A DNA stretch of 52,633 bases from Candidatus Thorarchaeota archaeon (lineage in GTDB: Archaea > Asgardarchaeota > Thorarchaeia > Thorarchaeales > Thorarchaeaceae), in NCBI GenBank assembly GCA_018335335.1, contig JAGXKG010000004.1, positions 37,037-89,669 on the forward strand. Direction: 5' to 3'. Position numbers and translations under genes: made by a program. The notes under the pieces were generated by a model. The model was given only the letters and a program-made list of their open reading frames with translations, ran no database searches and was not told where the DNA came from. This document shows, in pieces, positions 8,324-16,026 of this stretch; within the stretch, counting starts at the first letter, position 1; each line of letters opens with the position of its first letter.

Positions 8324-9670
8324 CTACTCGTACTGTTCCCACGCTTTCTCAGGATCCTGCTGTAAACCATGACCCAGCAAGTCATCCAGATTAACCAAGA
8401 ATCCATTGAGCTTGGGGATATGCTTGGTAATCCAGTGGATTATCCGTAGCTGTACACCAGGTTCTCTGTTGTATGGACAGGAACGGATACAGTTGGAACA
8501 ATCACCTCCATTCTCAACCCAGAATTCGTAACAACTTTCCACATCTACATACCATTTGAATATCCCGGGATTGTTAGAGGGTGTTTCTCCGCTCCATGTT
8601 CTCTCAGGGCCATATGGAATCGATTGAGACGGGCAGTGCTCTGCGCATTTTTCACAAACCTCACAGAAGCGAATCACCGATTCACAAAACTCTGTATCCG
8701 GCTGATCTGTCTGAAGGGGCATGTCTGTTAGAACCTTACACAATCTGACCCGTGGACCGTACTCTTCCGTAATCAGCAATCCATGCCGACCATATTGTCC
8801 CAGTCCAGCGTCGATAGCCATCGGAACGCTTAATCCTACATCATTACCACAAGGAATGGCTCCATATCCTAACCTGTTGATGAATGCAGATAGTATAATC
8901 TCCACAAAGGCCATTTTGGAGTATCCTAGCACCGAGGCCGCGGAGCACGGCATGGCAGGAGACGTATTGATACCTTCATAGTCCATCTCAATAGCCATGA
9001 CTATCGCTGTATCGTATTCTTCAGGAATATCATATGGTTCCCCTTTCCTGTTGGTGCTATAGAGCCAGTTTCTATCAAGGTCTGTAACCCCCACGAGGTC
9101 AGCTCCAAAGAACTTTGCAGCTTTCTTGACAAACTCCGTAATTGCCTTCCAATTCCCGTGTATTTGTCCCCTCTCTTGTAAGGGTTGAGCAACTGCGGGT
9201 GTAATCGTATGTTTACTATCATACAGCTTCCAAGCAGCCATAACGAGCTCATGTTCTATTCTCGAATACCCTGGCAAATCCTTGCCAATCATCTCATGCG
9301 CTTTCGAGTAAACAGATTGCTTGTAACAGCTGAAGGATTCGTCATTAATCACACGTGCGAATATGTTGTCTTTCTCTGGAAAAGGGGTGTATTCATCTGA
9401 AACACTGTAGGGTGGTTTCTTATCTACAGGTTTCACATTATCTTCCGGTGTTTTCGTTCCTTTCTCTTTCTGTGAAAACTGTACGATTGCGTCCGTTGGG
9501 CAGGCACGTATACAGCTTAAGCACTTGGTACATTTCTGCTCATCAATGACCGGATAACCCGTCTTATTATCGAAGGTCAGGGGGGCAATGCTCGTATGGA
9601 TTCTTTTGCAAGCATCTACACACTCCAGATCACAGCTTTGCGGCTTGCATCTCTCTTCGTCTACATACAC
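8324..9670 (-). CDS. Reductive-dehalogenase-like protein with RLI-type ferredoxin head
   Basis: A 448-residue protein starting at GTG 9670. Residues 1-62 carry two cluster motifs: C8, C13, C17, C21 in the CKPQSCDLECVDAC pattern of the ABCE1/RLI N-terminus, then C47, C50, C53, C57 as a normal 4Fe-4S motif. Residues about 170-400 match the cobamide/iron-sulfur fold of reductive dehalogenases: MDYEGINTSPA, LGYSKM, IPCGNDVGLSVP, GLGQYGRHGLLIT, then two further cluster motifs (C336-C346 and C380, C391, C394, C398). There is no Tat signal and no RdhB membrane partner, so it should act in the cytoplasm. The substrate is unknown; cytoplasmic relatives need not be dehalogenases. Epoxyqueuosine reductase is a less good fit. 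It converges with the oxidoreductase beta gene. Confidence 0.75.
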   Translation of the reverse strand: MYVDEERCKPQSCDLECVDACKRIHTSIAPLTFDNKTGYPVIDEQKCTKCLSCIRACPTDAIVQFSQKEKGTKTPEDNVKPVDKKPPYSVSDEYTPFPEKDNIFARVINDESFSCYKQSVYSKAHEMIGKDLPGYSRIEHELVMAAWKLYDSKHTITPAVAQPLQERGQIHGNWKAITEFVKKAAKFFGADLVGVTDLDRNWLYSTNRKGEPYDIPEEYDTAIVMAIEMDYEGINTSPAMPCSAASVLGYSKMAFVEIILSAFINRLGYGAIPCGNDVGLSVPMAIDAGLGQYGRHGLLITEEYGPRVRLCKVLTDMPLQTDQPDTEFCESVIRFCEVCEKCAEHCPSQSIPYGPERTWSGETPSNNPGIFKWYVDVESCYEFWVENGGDCSNCIRSCPYNREPGVQLRIIHWITKHIPKLNGFLVNLDDLLGHGLQQDPEKAWEQYE

Positions 9671-9782
9671 ATGATAGACCTCGTCATTGACTGGCTATTC
9701 TGTACCGATGTTGTTGATTAATGAATTGTTCTTGGAAATAAAGTGAACATAGTGATAACAACGGTATACCTCTTTGAGGGTG

Positions 9783-10256
9783 CTATTCCGATGCTTTCCA
9801 TAGAATGCGGGGATAGAGGTCGATAAGAACCTGTGGCCAATCTCCAATTGAACGCAGGAAAAGATCTGCCTTCAATGCTACTCCGTCGTCGATTCTTAGC
9901 TCGTCTAGTTTTGGACATTCAAACAATGGTGAGATATCCACGCTTTCTAGTGGATTCATGTCTAGCGCAAGCTCGGTGAGGTTCTGGCAATCACTCAAAG
10001 GCGAAAGATCAATGCTCTTTATGAGATTATCAGAGAGACTTAGCATCTCCAACTTTTTGCACTTGCTTAAAGGCGATAAGTCCAATTCGGCTATTCTATT
10101 ATGACGGACACACAGTACTTCCAAGTTTTCAGCCCATACGAGCGGCAATAGGTCTATCTCTGCAATATCTCGAAGGTCCAAGTTCATGACCTCCTCGTCT
10201 GTGTCAAATTCTACCTTCTTGTCAATGCCTGCTGCCGTGGTATAGGCGATGAACAT
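9783..10256 (-). CDS. Leucine-rich repeat protein
   Basis: About 157 residues with three clear 24-residue repeats plus flanking partial ones. Each has the shape LEVLCVRHNRIAELDLSPL followed by a short polar turn and Cys, so L-x-x-L-x-L-x-x-N-x-I plus a DLSPL second half. This is an LRR solenoid of the kind used for protein binding. There is no signal peptide or membrane segment. ATG 10256 is preferred to the in-frame TTG at 10265. The partner and function are unknown; it is next to the PAS gene but divergent from it. Confidence 0.8.
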   Translation of the reverse strand: MFIAYTTAAGIDKKVEFDTDEEVMNLDLRDIAEIDLLPLVWAENLEVLCVRHNRIAELDLSPLSKCKKLEMLSLSDNLIKSIDLSPLSDCQNLTELALDMNPLESVDISPLFECPKLDELRIDDGVALKADLFLRSIGDWPQVLIDLYPRILWKASE

Positions 10257-10455
10257 ATCCGCCAAGACTTGGAGACCTCCGTTATCAACGCTTCCTGATG
10301 CGGCGTTACAGATTCATATGCATGTTCACTTAAAACTCAACCTCTCTCAAATCCTACCGGAATTGTAGCGTCTGTTTCGTTTTCCATAGATTAAGCAAAA
10401 CCCTCATATCTATACACGGCTATTCGATAGAGTTGAAATAAGGAGATGAATCATT

Positions 10456-10884
10456 ATGAATGAAGACCCACTTGAAGATGCTCTGAGACAGATGTCTGCT
10501 GACTATCTTAAGCATACTCTGGATGCTTTCCCGATGGAATTCTCGGTCATCGATGCAGACGACAAGGTGCTATTCTGGAACCAACATGAATCTCGTATCT
10601 TCCGCAGACCATATGGTGTCCTTGGAAGAAACGTACGAAACTGCCATCCCGAGAAGAGCTTAGATAAGGTACTGGAAGTTATTGAAGCCCTGAGAAGTGG
10701 CGAACGTGATCATGTTGATTTTTGGATTGATCTTCCAGAGGATGATGAACCCCGAAAATTGTTGATTCGGTATTTCGCGATTAGAGATGACGAGGGCAAT
10801 TATCTAGGAACTCTTGAAGCTACACTAAATCTAACGCCACTGCAGTCAATCGCGGGCGAGAACAGGCTTGGTGATTTTAAGTAG
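10456..10884 (+). CDS. PAS domain protein of the DUF438-associated type
   Basis: A 142-residue protein that is almost entirely one PAS domain. It has the FSVIDADDKVLFWNQHESRI start, then FRR, a GRNVRNCHPEKS motif, an RSGERDHVDFWI strand and a YLGTLEATLNLTPLQ end. That series, especially the R-x-x-CHP segment, marks the PAS type that usually sits at the C-terminus of DUF438 proteins. Here it stands alone, with no output domain. It is probably a small sensory or ligand-binding protein; the conserved Cys-His may bind a cofactor. AAGGAG at about 10439-10444 precedes the ATG. Confidence 0.8.
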   Translation: MNEDPLEDALRQMSADYLKHTLDAFPMEFSVIDADDKVLFWNQHESRIFRRPYGVLGRNVRNCHPEKSLDKVLEVIEALRSGERDHVDFWIDLPEDDEPRKLLIRYFAIRDDEGNYLGTLEATLNLTPLQSIAGENRLGDFK

Positions 10885-10974
10885 GATTGATTCGCGACCG
10901 CGAACCTAGGCTTCTTGGCCATGTGCATTTCAAGGGCACATTGCCTATAAGCCTGAAACCACATACTGTTTTTT

Positions 10975-11316
10975 GTGACGATAGATTCCGATTACCGTAA
11001 AACGTGGCGTGTGACACACCGCCAATACAATTGTGATGTCTGGCAACACCCTGAAGACGGTAGTGTGATTTATGGTACGCGTGTGGGAATTCACCAGACT
11101 TCTTGTACATTTTGTATGAAGTGTATCGATGTCTGTCCCACTGACGTTTTTGAATACTATCCGGAGTCTGAAGAATCTCGAGTAGTTGTTCCCATTAGGC
11201 AGAATGATTGCATAGAGTGCTTGGCCTGTGAAATGGTTTGTCCTACAGACGCGATTTCAGTTGAATCCCGCGCGGGTTCGGAATCGACCCTCAAGGCTTT
11301 ATTGGATGGTGAATAA
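10975..11316 (+). CDS. Ferredoxin, two 4Fe-4S clusters
   Basis: 113 residues starting at GTG. A basic N-terminal extension of some 40 residues is followed by two classic motifs, CTFCMKCIDVCP and CIECLACEMVCP, so two [4Fe-4S] clusters. It ends 26 bases before the acyl-CoA dehydrogenase gene and is probably co-transcribed with it. This pairing resembles FixX-like ferredoxins that serve acyl-CoA oxidation, and no ETF genes are in the window. The direct electron partner is inferred from position only. Confidence 0.85.
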   Translation: MTIDSDYRKTWRVTHRQYNCDVWQHPEDGSVIYGTRVGIHQTSCTFCMKCIDVCPTDVFEYYPESEESRVVVPIRQNDCIECLACEMVCPTDAISVESRAGSESTLKALLDGE

Positions 11317-11342
11317 CAGGTCAGGTCGAGAGGCTGAGCTGG

Positions 11343-12614
11343 TTGTTTGATGTTATACTCACAGACGAGGAGAAAGCTGTAAGAAACGAAGTGCGTGAAT
11401 TTGTTCGAGATCAGGTTGACAGGTCACTCATACTTGCCATGGATTCAAAGGAGAAGGAATATCCGTATGAGTTTATTGGGGCCGCTGGAAAGGCGAATTT
11501 GCTTGGTCTTCGTTTCCCTGACGAATATGGTGGAAGGGGTCTCGGTTGGACAAGTGAGCTCGTTGCCTTGGAAGAGGTAGGAGTCCTTGGGATTGCTCTA
11601 GGATGTGCTTATTCTTTACCTTCTATCGTAGGAGAATCTCTGGATAAGTTTGGTACCGAGGCTCAGAAAGAGGAGTATCTTGCACCAACATTGAAGGGAG
11701 ATAAGATCTGTGCAGAAGGCCTTACTGAACCTCGAAGTGGTTCAGACTTTTTTGGCACTATAACTACCGCTGTTAGAAACGAAGATGGTTTCCTGCTTAA
11801 TGGCGAGAAGAGATTCGTAGCCGGCGGTGTTGGAGCTGACTACTTCTTGATTTACGCGAAAACAGATTTCGAAGCACACCCTCACAAGTCCCTTAGTGCA
11901 TTTATTGTTGATCGAGATTCTGGGATAGAAGTTAACGAAGAATATGAGCTCATGGGCTGTAGGGGTATGGGTGCAGCACGAATTACTATGCGAGATGTTC
12001 AGATTCCTGCTGAGAATCTTATTGGTGATCTCAATGATGGTGCTGCTGTTTTCAATGCCATGATGGTTCCTGAAAGGCTAACATCTGCAGCCGGTCCCAT
12101 CGGTATGGGTCGTGCAGCTCTTGAGATAGCAGTACGCTACGCTGACAAGCGTGAAGCCTTTGGAAGAGCATTAAGGAAATTCGAAGGAATATCCTTCAAA
12201 ATTGCAGATTGTGCCACCAAATTAGATGCCGCTCGGGGTTTAGTATATCGCGCAGGGAAAGTGGCAGATACTGGTCAATGGTGCAGAAAGGAGGTATCCA
12301 TGGCAAAGGCGTTTGCAACTGAAGCCGGATTGGAAGCAGTGGATGAATCAATGCAGATTCTTGGCGGTATCGGCTACACTGATGTATATCCAATTGAGCG
12401 CCTCTTTCGTGATGCCCGTCTGGCCACTATCTGGACCGGTAGCAACGAGGTTCAGAGACTCATAATTCAGAATGAAGTCGTGAAAGAAGTGCTCTCTGAA
12501 GATGCTTCTAAGAAACGAAACATCGAAATGGATACACCAGGCGCTCACAAAGAAGAAGAGAAGGTATTCACGGAAGATCCACAGAAATACTATCCATCCG
12601 ATATGCGAGACTGA
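11343..12614 (+). CDS. Acyl-CoA dehydrogenase
   Basis: A 423-residue FAD enzyme, standard length plus a charged 35-residue tail. Signature segments are EGLTEPRSGSDFFG, the RGMGAARI loop, FGRALRKFEGISFKIAD and QILGGIGYTDVYPIERLFRD. At the usual catalytic-Glu position near the C-terminus (YEG in medium-chain enzymes) it has T365 (IWTGSNEV). However, E244 in VPERL matches the catalytic Glu of isovaleryl-CoA and long-chain dehydrogenases. The enzyme should therefore be active, with the base on the other helix. It desaturates an acyl-CoA at C2-C3; the adjacent ferredoxin is a likely acceptor or mediator. It starts with TTG. Confidence 0.92.
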   Translation: MFDVILTDEEKAVRNEVREFVRDQVDRSLILAMDSKEKEYPYEFIGAAGKANLLGLRFPDEYGGRGLGWTSELVALEEVGVLGIALGCAYSLPSIVGESLDKFGTEAQKEEYLAPTLKGDKICAEGLTEPRSGSDFFGTITTAVRNEDGFLLNGEKRFVAGGVGADYFLIYAKTDFEAHPHKSLSAFIVDRDSGIEVNEEYELMGCRGMGAARITMRDVQIPAENLIGDLNDGAAVFNAMMVPERLTSAAGPIGMGRAALEIAVRYADKREAFGRALRKFEGISFKIADCATKLDAARGLVYRAGKVADTGQWCRKEVSMAKAFATEAGLEAVDESMQILGGIGYTDVYPIERLFRDARLATIWTGSNEVQRLIIQNEVVKEVLSEDASKKRNIEMDTPGAHKEEEKVFTEDPQKYYPSDMRD

Positions 12615-12711
12615 GGCGGACTTCCGTAGATACCGTAACAATATTGCACCAGTCAAAAGACACTAATATGGATAATATTAACGATAGTTAAAGAACACGG
12701 TGTAATCAACT

Positions 12712-12882
12712 ATGACTGAACTCGTTTGCAAAATCTGTGGAGAAGAAATCGATGTACCGGTGCATTGTGGAAAGGAGATGCACAAAGAAGGTGACCAGCT
12801 AGTCTGTTGGATGGGACCGACATGTGGTGAGCAGTCGATCCCTCAACATTGTGGAGAAACCATGATGGTACAACGGGACTGA
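12712..12882 (+). CDS. Small Cys/His zinc-ribbon-like protein
   Basis: A 56-residue protein with an ATG start. Seven ligand-type motifs are packed in it: VCKICGEEI (CxxC), VPVHCGKEM, a single Cys in VCWMG, TCGEQ, and IPQHCGETM. The two P-x-HCG-x-x-M segments look like an internal repeat, and the CxxC makes a zinc or iron knuckle likely. Such small proteins resemble half-rubredoxin or zinc-ribbon proteins; I do not recognise a named family. It ends eight bases from the convergent nitroreductase gene. The coding case rests on this motif density and clean start and stop. Confidence 0.7.
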   Translation: MTELVCKICGEEIDVPVHCGKEMHKEGDQLVCWMGPTCGEQSIPQHCGETMMVQRD

Positions 12883-12889
12883 GAGATTT

Positions 12890-13447
12890 CTACCAACCGT
12901 TCCGGTGGACAATTTCTGACAATGGTTTTCTGTTGGAACGGGATTCTTCTTTCTTTCTTGTCTCAGGATCAAGTTTGTCTAGGTCTTCTTGATAGCCGAA
13001 GAAGACCACCGCGGTAATTCGATAATCGTTTGGAATTCCAGTAATCTCTTTGAGTTTCGTTTCGTCCCATCCAGCTGTTGGATGTCCCATTAGGCCAAGA
13101 TGAACAGCCTGGAGCAACATGTTCTCAATAGCAAGCCCACTGTCCATCATGAAATACGGCAAGCCATGTGCTGGGCACCCAGCATCTTCCTTGGCAGCTA
13201 CGATTATCATAACGGGTGCATCCTTGGCCCAGCTATTGCCTCTGCTTAAACCTTCATGAGCCTGGGTTAGGGCTTCCTCGTCTGTGAGTACAATAAAATT
13301 CCATGCCTGTGTGTTGCTACATGATGGTGCTCGGCGCCCGGCCTGTAGAATGGACTGTAATTTCTCCTCTTCAACAGGTTTGTTTGAATACGCTCTTCCG
13401 CTATGCCGTTTTTTGATTTCTTCAAGCAAAAGTTCTGATGTGTCCAT
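12890..13447 (-). CDS. Nitroreductase family FMN protein
   Basis: 185 residues, typical length. The N-terminal RHSGRAYSNKPVEEEKL with a basic FMN-phosphate-binding Arg, RRAPSCSNTQAWNFIV, and the C-terminal GWDETKLKEITGIP plus FFGYQ mark the nitroreductase fold. It works as a homodimer and transfers hydride from NAD(P)H through FMN. The natural substrate (quinone, flavin, nitro compound or thio-linked) is not predictable. It is a single-gene unit. Confidence 0.9.
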   Translation of the reverse strand: MDTSELLLEEIKKRHSGRAYSNKPVEEEKLQSILQAGRRAPSCSNTQAWNFIVLTDEEALTQAHEGLSRGNSWAKDAPVMIIVAAKEDAGCPAHGLPYFMMDSGLAIENMLLQAVHLGLMGHPTAGWDETKLKEITGIPNDYRITAVVFFGYQEDLDKLDPETRKKEESRSNRKPLSEIVHRNGW

Positions 13448-13554
13448 GATATCTCCCTGTTTAATGTAGAATCAATAAGTAAAACTTTATCGCCCTCCCT
13501 GTCTCAATAACTAGATTGTGGAAAAGAAGAGCAAGTTGATGGAGATTTGTTGAA

Positions 13555-13917
13555 TTGCAGTTACTGGGTATCATGGATGCTGTAGTAAGTTTAACATCAC
13601 TTTCTCTAGGGATAGGAACAGGTTATGTCATTGGTGGTCTGAAGGACGCTGGGAGATTGGAACGAATAGCTCTTGGTGCGTTGATATCGGTGATTGGCGG
13701 CGTTCTAATCTCACTGCTATTTGGCACGTATCTTATGACGCGTCTCCCACCAATCCCTCTGCAAATTGTAGCCTTTACGGTAGGCACAATAACCGGGGGA
13801 GTATGGCACTGGCAGACTCCAGTTAGCAAAGATCCTGACCGTCATATCATCTTTGAGCCTGATGATGATGAAGAATTCGAACGGGAAATCGAAGAAGCTT
13901 TTGAAACCAAAGAATAG
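13555..13917 (+). CDS. Small membrane protein, unknown
   Basis: 120 residues. Three hydrophobic Gly-rich helices (about 8-29, 37-60 and 67-84) are followed by a soluble acidic tail in which residues about 100-120 are mostly Asp/Glu. GGAG at 13541-13544 is ten bases before the TTG start; an ATG at 13573 is an alternative. I do not recognise a family. The acidic tail faces the cytoplasm if the first helix inserts N-out. Confidence 0.6.
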   Translation: MQLLGIMDAVVSLTSLSLGIGTGYVIGGLKDAGRLERIALGALISVIGGVLISLLFGTYLMTRLPPIPLQIVAFTVGTITGGVWHWQTPVSKDPDRHIIFEPDDDEEFEREIEEAFETKE

Positions 13918-13919
13918 CC

Positions 13920-13972
13920 AAGTATATAATTCGTACCTCTATTCTTCTGGTAAGTCACGTCTACCATGGAGG
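13920..13972 (+). promoter_or_regulatory. TATA box and ribosome site
   Basis: A TATATAAT element at 13922-13929 is followed by GGAGG at 13968-13972, ten bases before the TTG start at 13983. This is a compact archaeal promoter with a short leader. Confidence 0.5.
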
Positions 13973-13982
13973 CACCACCAAA

Positions 13983-15128
13983 TTGTTGTCTAAATCAAGA
14001 ATCGCTCTGGTCTTGCTCGGAATCTTGGCTGCTACAGTGCTCGTTCCTCCTACTACTGCTCAACCAGCCGGGTGGAGTGGGGATGATAACTTGGCCTTCC
14101 AGCTTACTGTAAATGGCGTTTCAGCAGCTGAATCCGATGCTAACAATCCAATTCCCGTTGACGCTCATGAGGACATAGACATGCTCCTTGAGATACAGAC
14201 CGGTGACAACCTGACTCTGAAGAGCGGACTCTTTACGATGGAATATCTAAGTGTTAGCATCCTCGAACAAGATTTCAACATCGATACCGTCGTACCTGCG
14301 GGGATTACTGTGGGTATCTTGAATTCCACTATTCCAACCAGCGAGTTGGTTTCATTCGGCAATATCAGTTTGGTGAGCGGAACATTAACCGGTAGGTTAA
14401 ACCTCACTTACTCTCTGCTTGGATCCCCCTCTGTGAACACTACTGTATCAGAGACTTTTGTTGTTAGACTAGGTCCTACTGGGGCTGCAGCAATATTCTC
14501 TGTTAGTGGCTTACTGACCGCGGGATTCACCGTGATGTCAATTTTTTCAATTCTCTTGGCACTTGACGAGTTCCAACAGGGAATACTCGGAGCTATGAAA
14601 GTACGAAGTGCTCATAGTGATGATGAATTGCACTCTTTTCCGAGGCCGGTGGTGCTGAGACGAATCAAAAAGGACCGAGAGAAAATCTCGAAAAACGAGC
14701 TAATTGAACGCGTTCGGAAAGTCGTTCAGAATGAATGGCATCCACGAGAAGAAGCAGCAGAAATGGCTGATAAGGTTGCGGAGAAGGCTCCACGAGCTCT
14801 GAATATCGTAGGATTTGGTTCCAAGGTTCCAGTTGGCACTCTTGCAAAGAAACTAGACTTGAAACCGGATGAAGGCGGTGCACTTGCCGCTGCTCTGACT
14901 GACCTAGGAATCCTACAGACAAAGACTGTGAAAGTGCCGCTTTTCAAAGTGATGCTGGCTGGTGCCACTCTAGCCGGATCCTATGTAAGCTGGAATCAGA
15001 TATTCGGCGGTGTGACACCGTCTTGGGTTGATGTGCTTCTGCTCACAGCTGGTGGTTTGGTTGTATCAGTCGTTATCGCCTACCTCTTCAAATGGTTGGC
15101 AAGGATGCCGGAGCTAGGGTATGAGTAG
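13983..15128 (+). CDS. Signal-peptide membrane protein with cytoplasmic HTH-like domain
   Basis: 381 residues. A signal peptide (about 1-26, ending TTAQ) leads into an extracellular domain with several N-sequons (to about 165). A membrane helix follows (about 168-193), then a charged cytoplasmic region (about 205-317), then two more helices (about 322-340 and 350-372). Within the cytoplasmic part, residues about 278-312 (KVPVGTLAKKLDLKPDEGG then ALTDLGIL) read like a winged-helix core. If so, it could be a membrane-bound one-component sensor-regulator, but the HTH call is tentative. TTG start, supported by GGAGG ten bases upstream. Confidence 0.65.
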   Translation: MLSKSRIALVLLGILAATVLVPPTTAQPAGWSGDDNLAFQLTVNGVSAAESDANNPIPVDAHEDIDMLLEIQTGDNLTLKSGLFTMEYLSVSILEQDFNIDTVVPAGITVGILNSTIPTSELVSFGNISLVSGTLTGRLNLTYSLLGSPSVNTTVSETFVVRLGPTGAAAIFSVSGLLTAGFTVMSIFSILLALDEFQQGILGAMKVRSAHSDDELHSFPRPVVLRRIKKDREKISKNELIERVRKVVQNEWHPREEAAEMADKVAEKAPRALNIVGFGSKVPVGTLAKKLDLKPDEGGALAAALTDLGILQTKTVKVPLFKVMLAGATLAGSYVSWNQIFGGVTPSWVDVLLLTAGGLVVSVVIAYLFKWLARMPELGYE

Positions 15129-15269
15129 AGTCTCTAGTGATTGGAGGTCAAACTCAATCACCGAAAAGCTGTGATACTCGCGCTCAGCTACAAGTGTGCC
15201 CAAAACTATGATAATGTGTAGTGTCTCTATTGCTAGCAGGTACCCTTCCGAGAAAGGAAACTACCGACT

Positions 15270-16004
15270 ATGACACGCGAAGAAGAAACAATCAAATGGG
15301 AAAATGATGATGTACGGGTTCTTGTGCCCTATTCAGCAGCGGGTATCAGTACCTCCATCGCTATTGAATCGAAAAGACAACAAGACATCTTGATAATTGA
15401 CGCTGGAGATGGTACTCTGAGAGACCTTTTTGAAATCTATGGGCAGTCAATAGCTGATAGACTAGTAGCAATAGCAATAACCCACGGCCACTTCGACCAC
15501 ATGGGAGGATTACATAGCATATTGGGCTTTCTTCGAATGCTTGAACGAACCGACCCTGTTGATATTCTAGCACCTTGTGATTCGATTGAAGTTGAGGGTT
15601 GTGTTGACACCTTCAAGGGCTGCTATTCCTCCACAACTGATTTTGATATCCGATTGCAGGAATTGCGGCCAAATGCTGAATTTACTACGGATCTTTTTAC
15701 TGCAAAGGCTTTTGAAGTACAACATTTTGGGAAGGAATCACAACCACCTGGGTCATTGATGCCCTGTTTCGCATACCGCTTTCAAATTCACGATACTGCT
15801 GTAGCCTATAGCGGTGATACAAGAATGTGTGACGGTGTCCGCGATGCTGTTGACGGAGCTGATTTGGCACTTGTTGAAGCAACTCGCAAAGAAGAACCTG
15901 AGCGCGATTTTAGGGTCCACCTTTCAGAAGATGAAGCTGTTTCATTGGGTCAGCTAGCCAAGGAATATGTTTTGATCCATCAATTACCCCATGACAGTAA
16001 GTAG
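15270..16004 (+). CDS. Metallo-beta-lactamase-fold hydrolase
   Basis: 244 residues. The metal motif THGHFDHMGG (H72, H74, D76, H77) is complete. IIDAGDGT gives the first strand Asp, YSGDTR the later metal-bridging Asp, and VHLSEDEA a C-terminal His. The layout resembles RNase Z/arylsulfatase-type MBL proteins. The C-terminus (YVLIHQLPHDSK) may carry the last ligand. The substrate is unknown; small-molecule hydrolase is as likely as nuclease. It is followed after 22 bases by the peptidase gene. Confidence 0.85.
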   Translation: MTREEETIKWENDDVRVLVPYSAAGISTSIAIESKRQQDILIIDAGDGTLRDLFEIYGQSIADRLVAIAITHGHFDHMGGLHSILGFLRMLERTDPVDILAPCDSIEVEGCVDTFKGCYSSTTDFDIRLQELRPNAEFTTDLFTAKAFEVQHFGKESQPPGSLMPCFAYRFQIHDTAVAYSGDTRMCDGVRDAVDGADLALVEATRKEEPERDFRVHLSEDEAVSLGQLAKEYVLIHQLPHDSK

Positions 16005-16026
16005 CATTGAACGTCGGTAGATTGCT

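Noticed and set aside
8324-9670. Epoxyqueuosine reductase (QueG)
   Set aside because: The GYSKM, IPCGNDVGLSVP and C-terminal cluster layout, and the extra N-terminal domain, fit RdhA-like proteins better.
11343-12614. Inactive acyl-CoA dehydrogenase because the C-terminal catalytic Glu is Thr
   Set aside because: E244 in VPERL matches the alternate catalytic Glu of isovaleryl- and long-chain acyl-CoA dehydrogenases.
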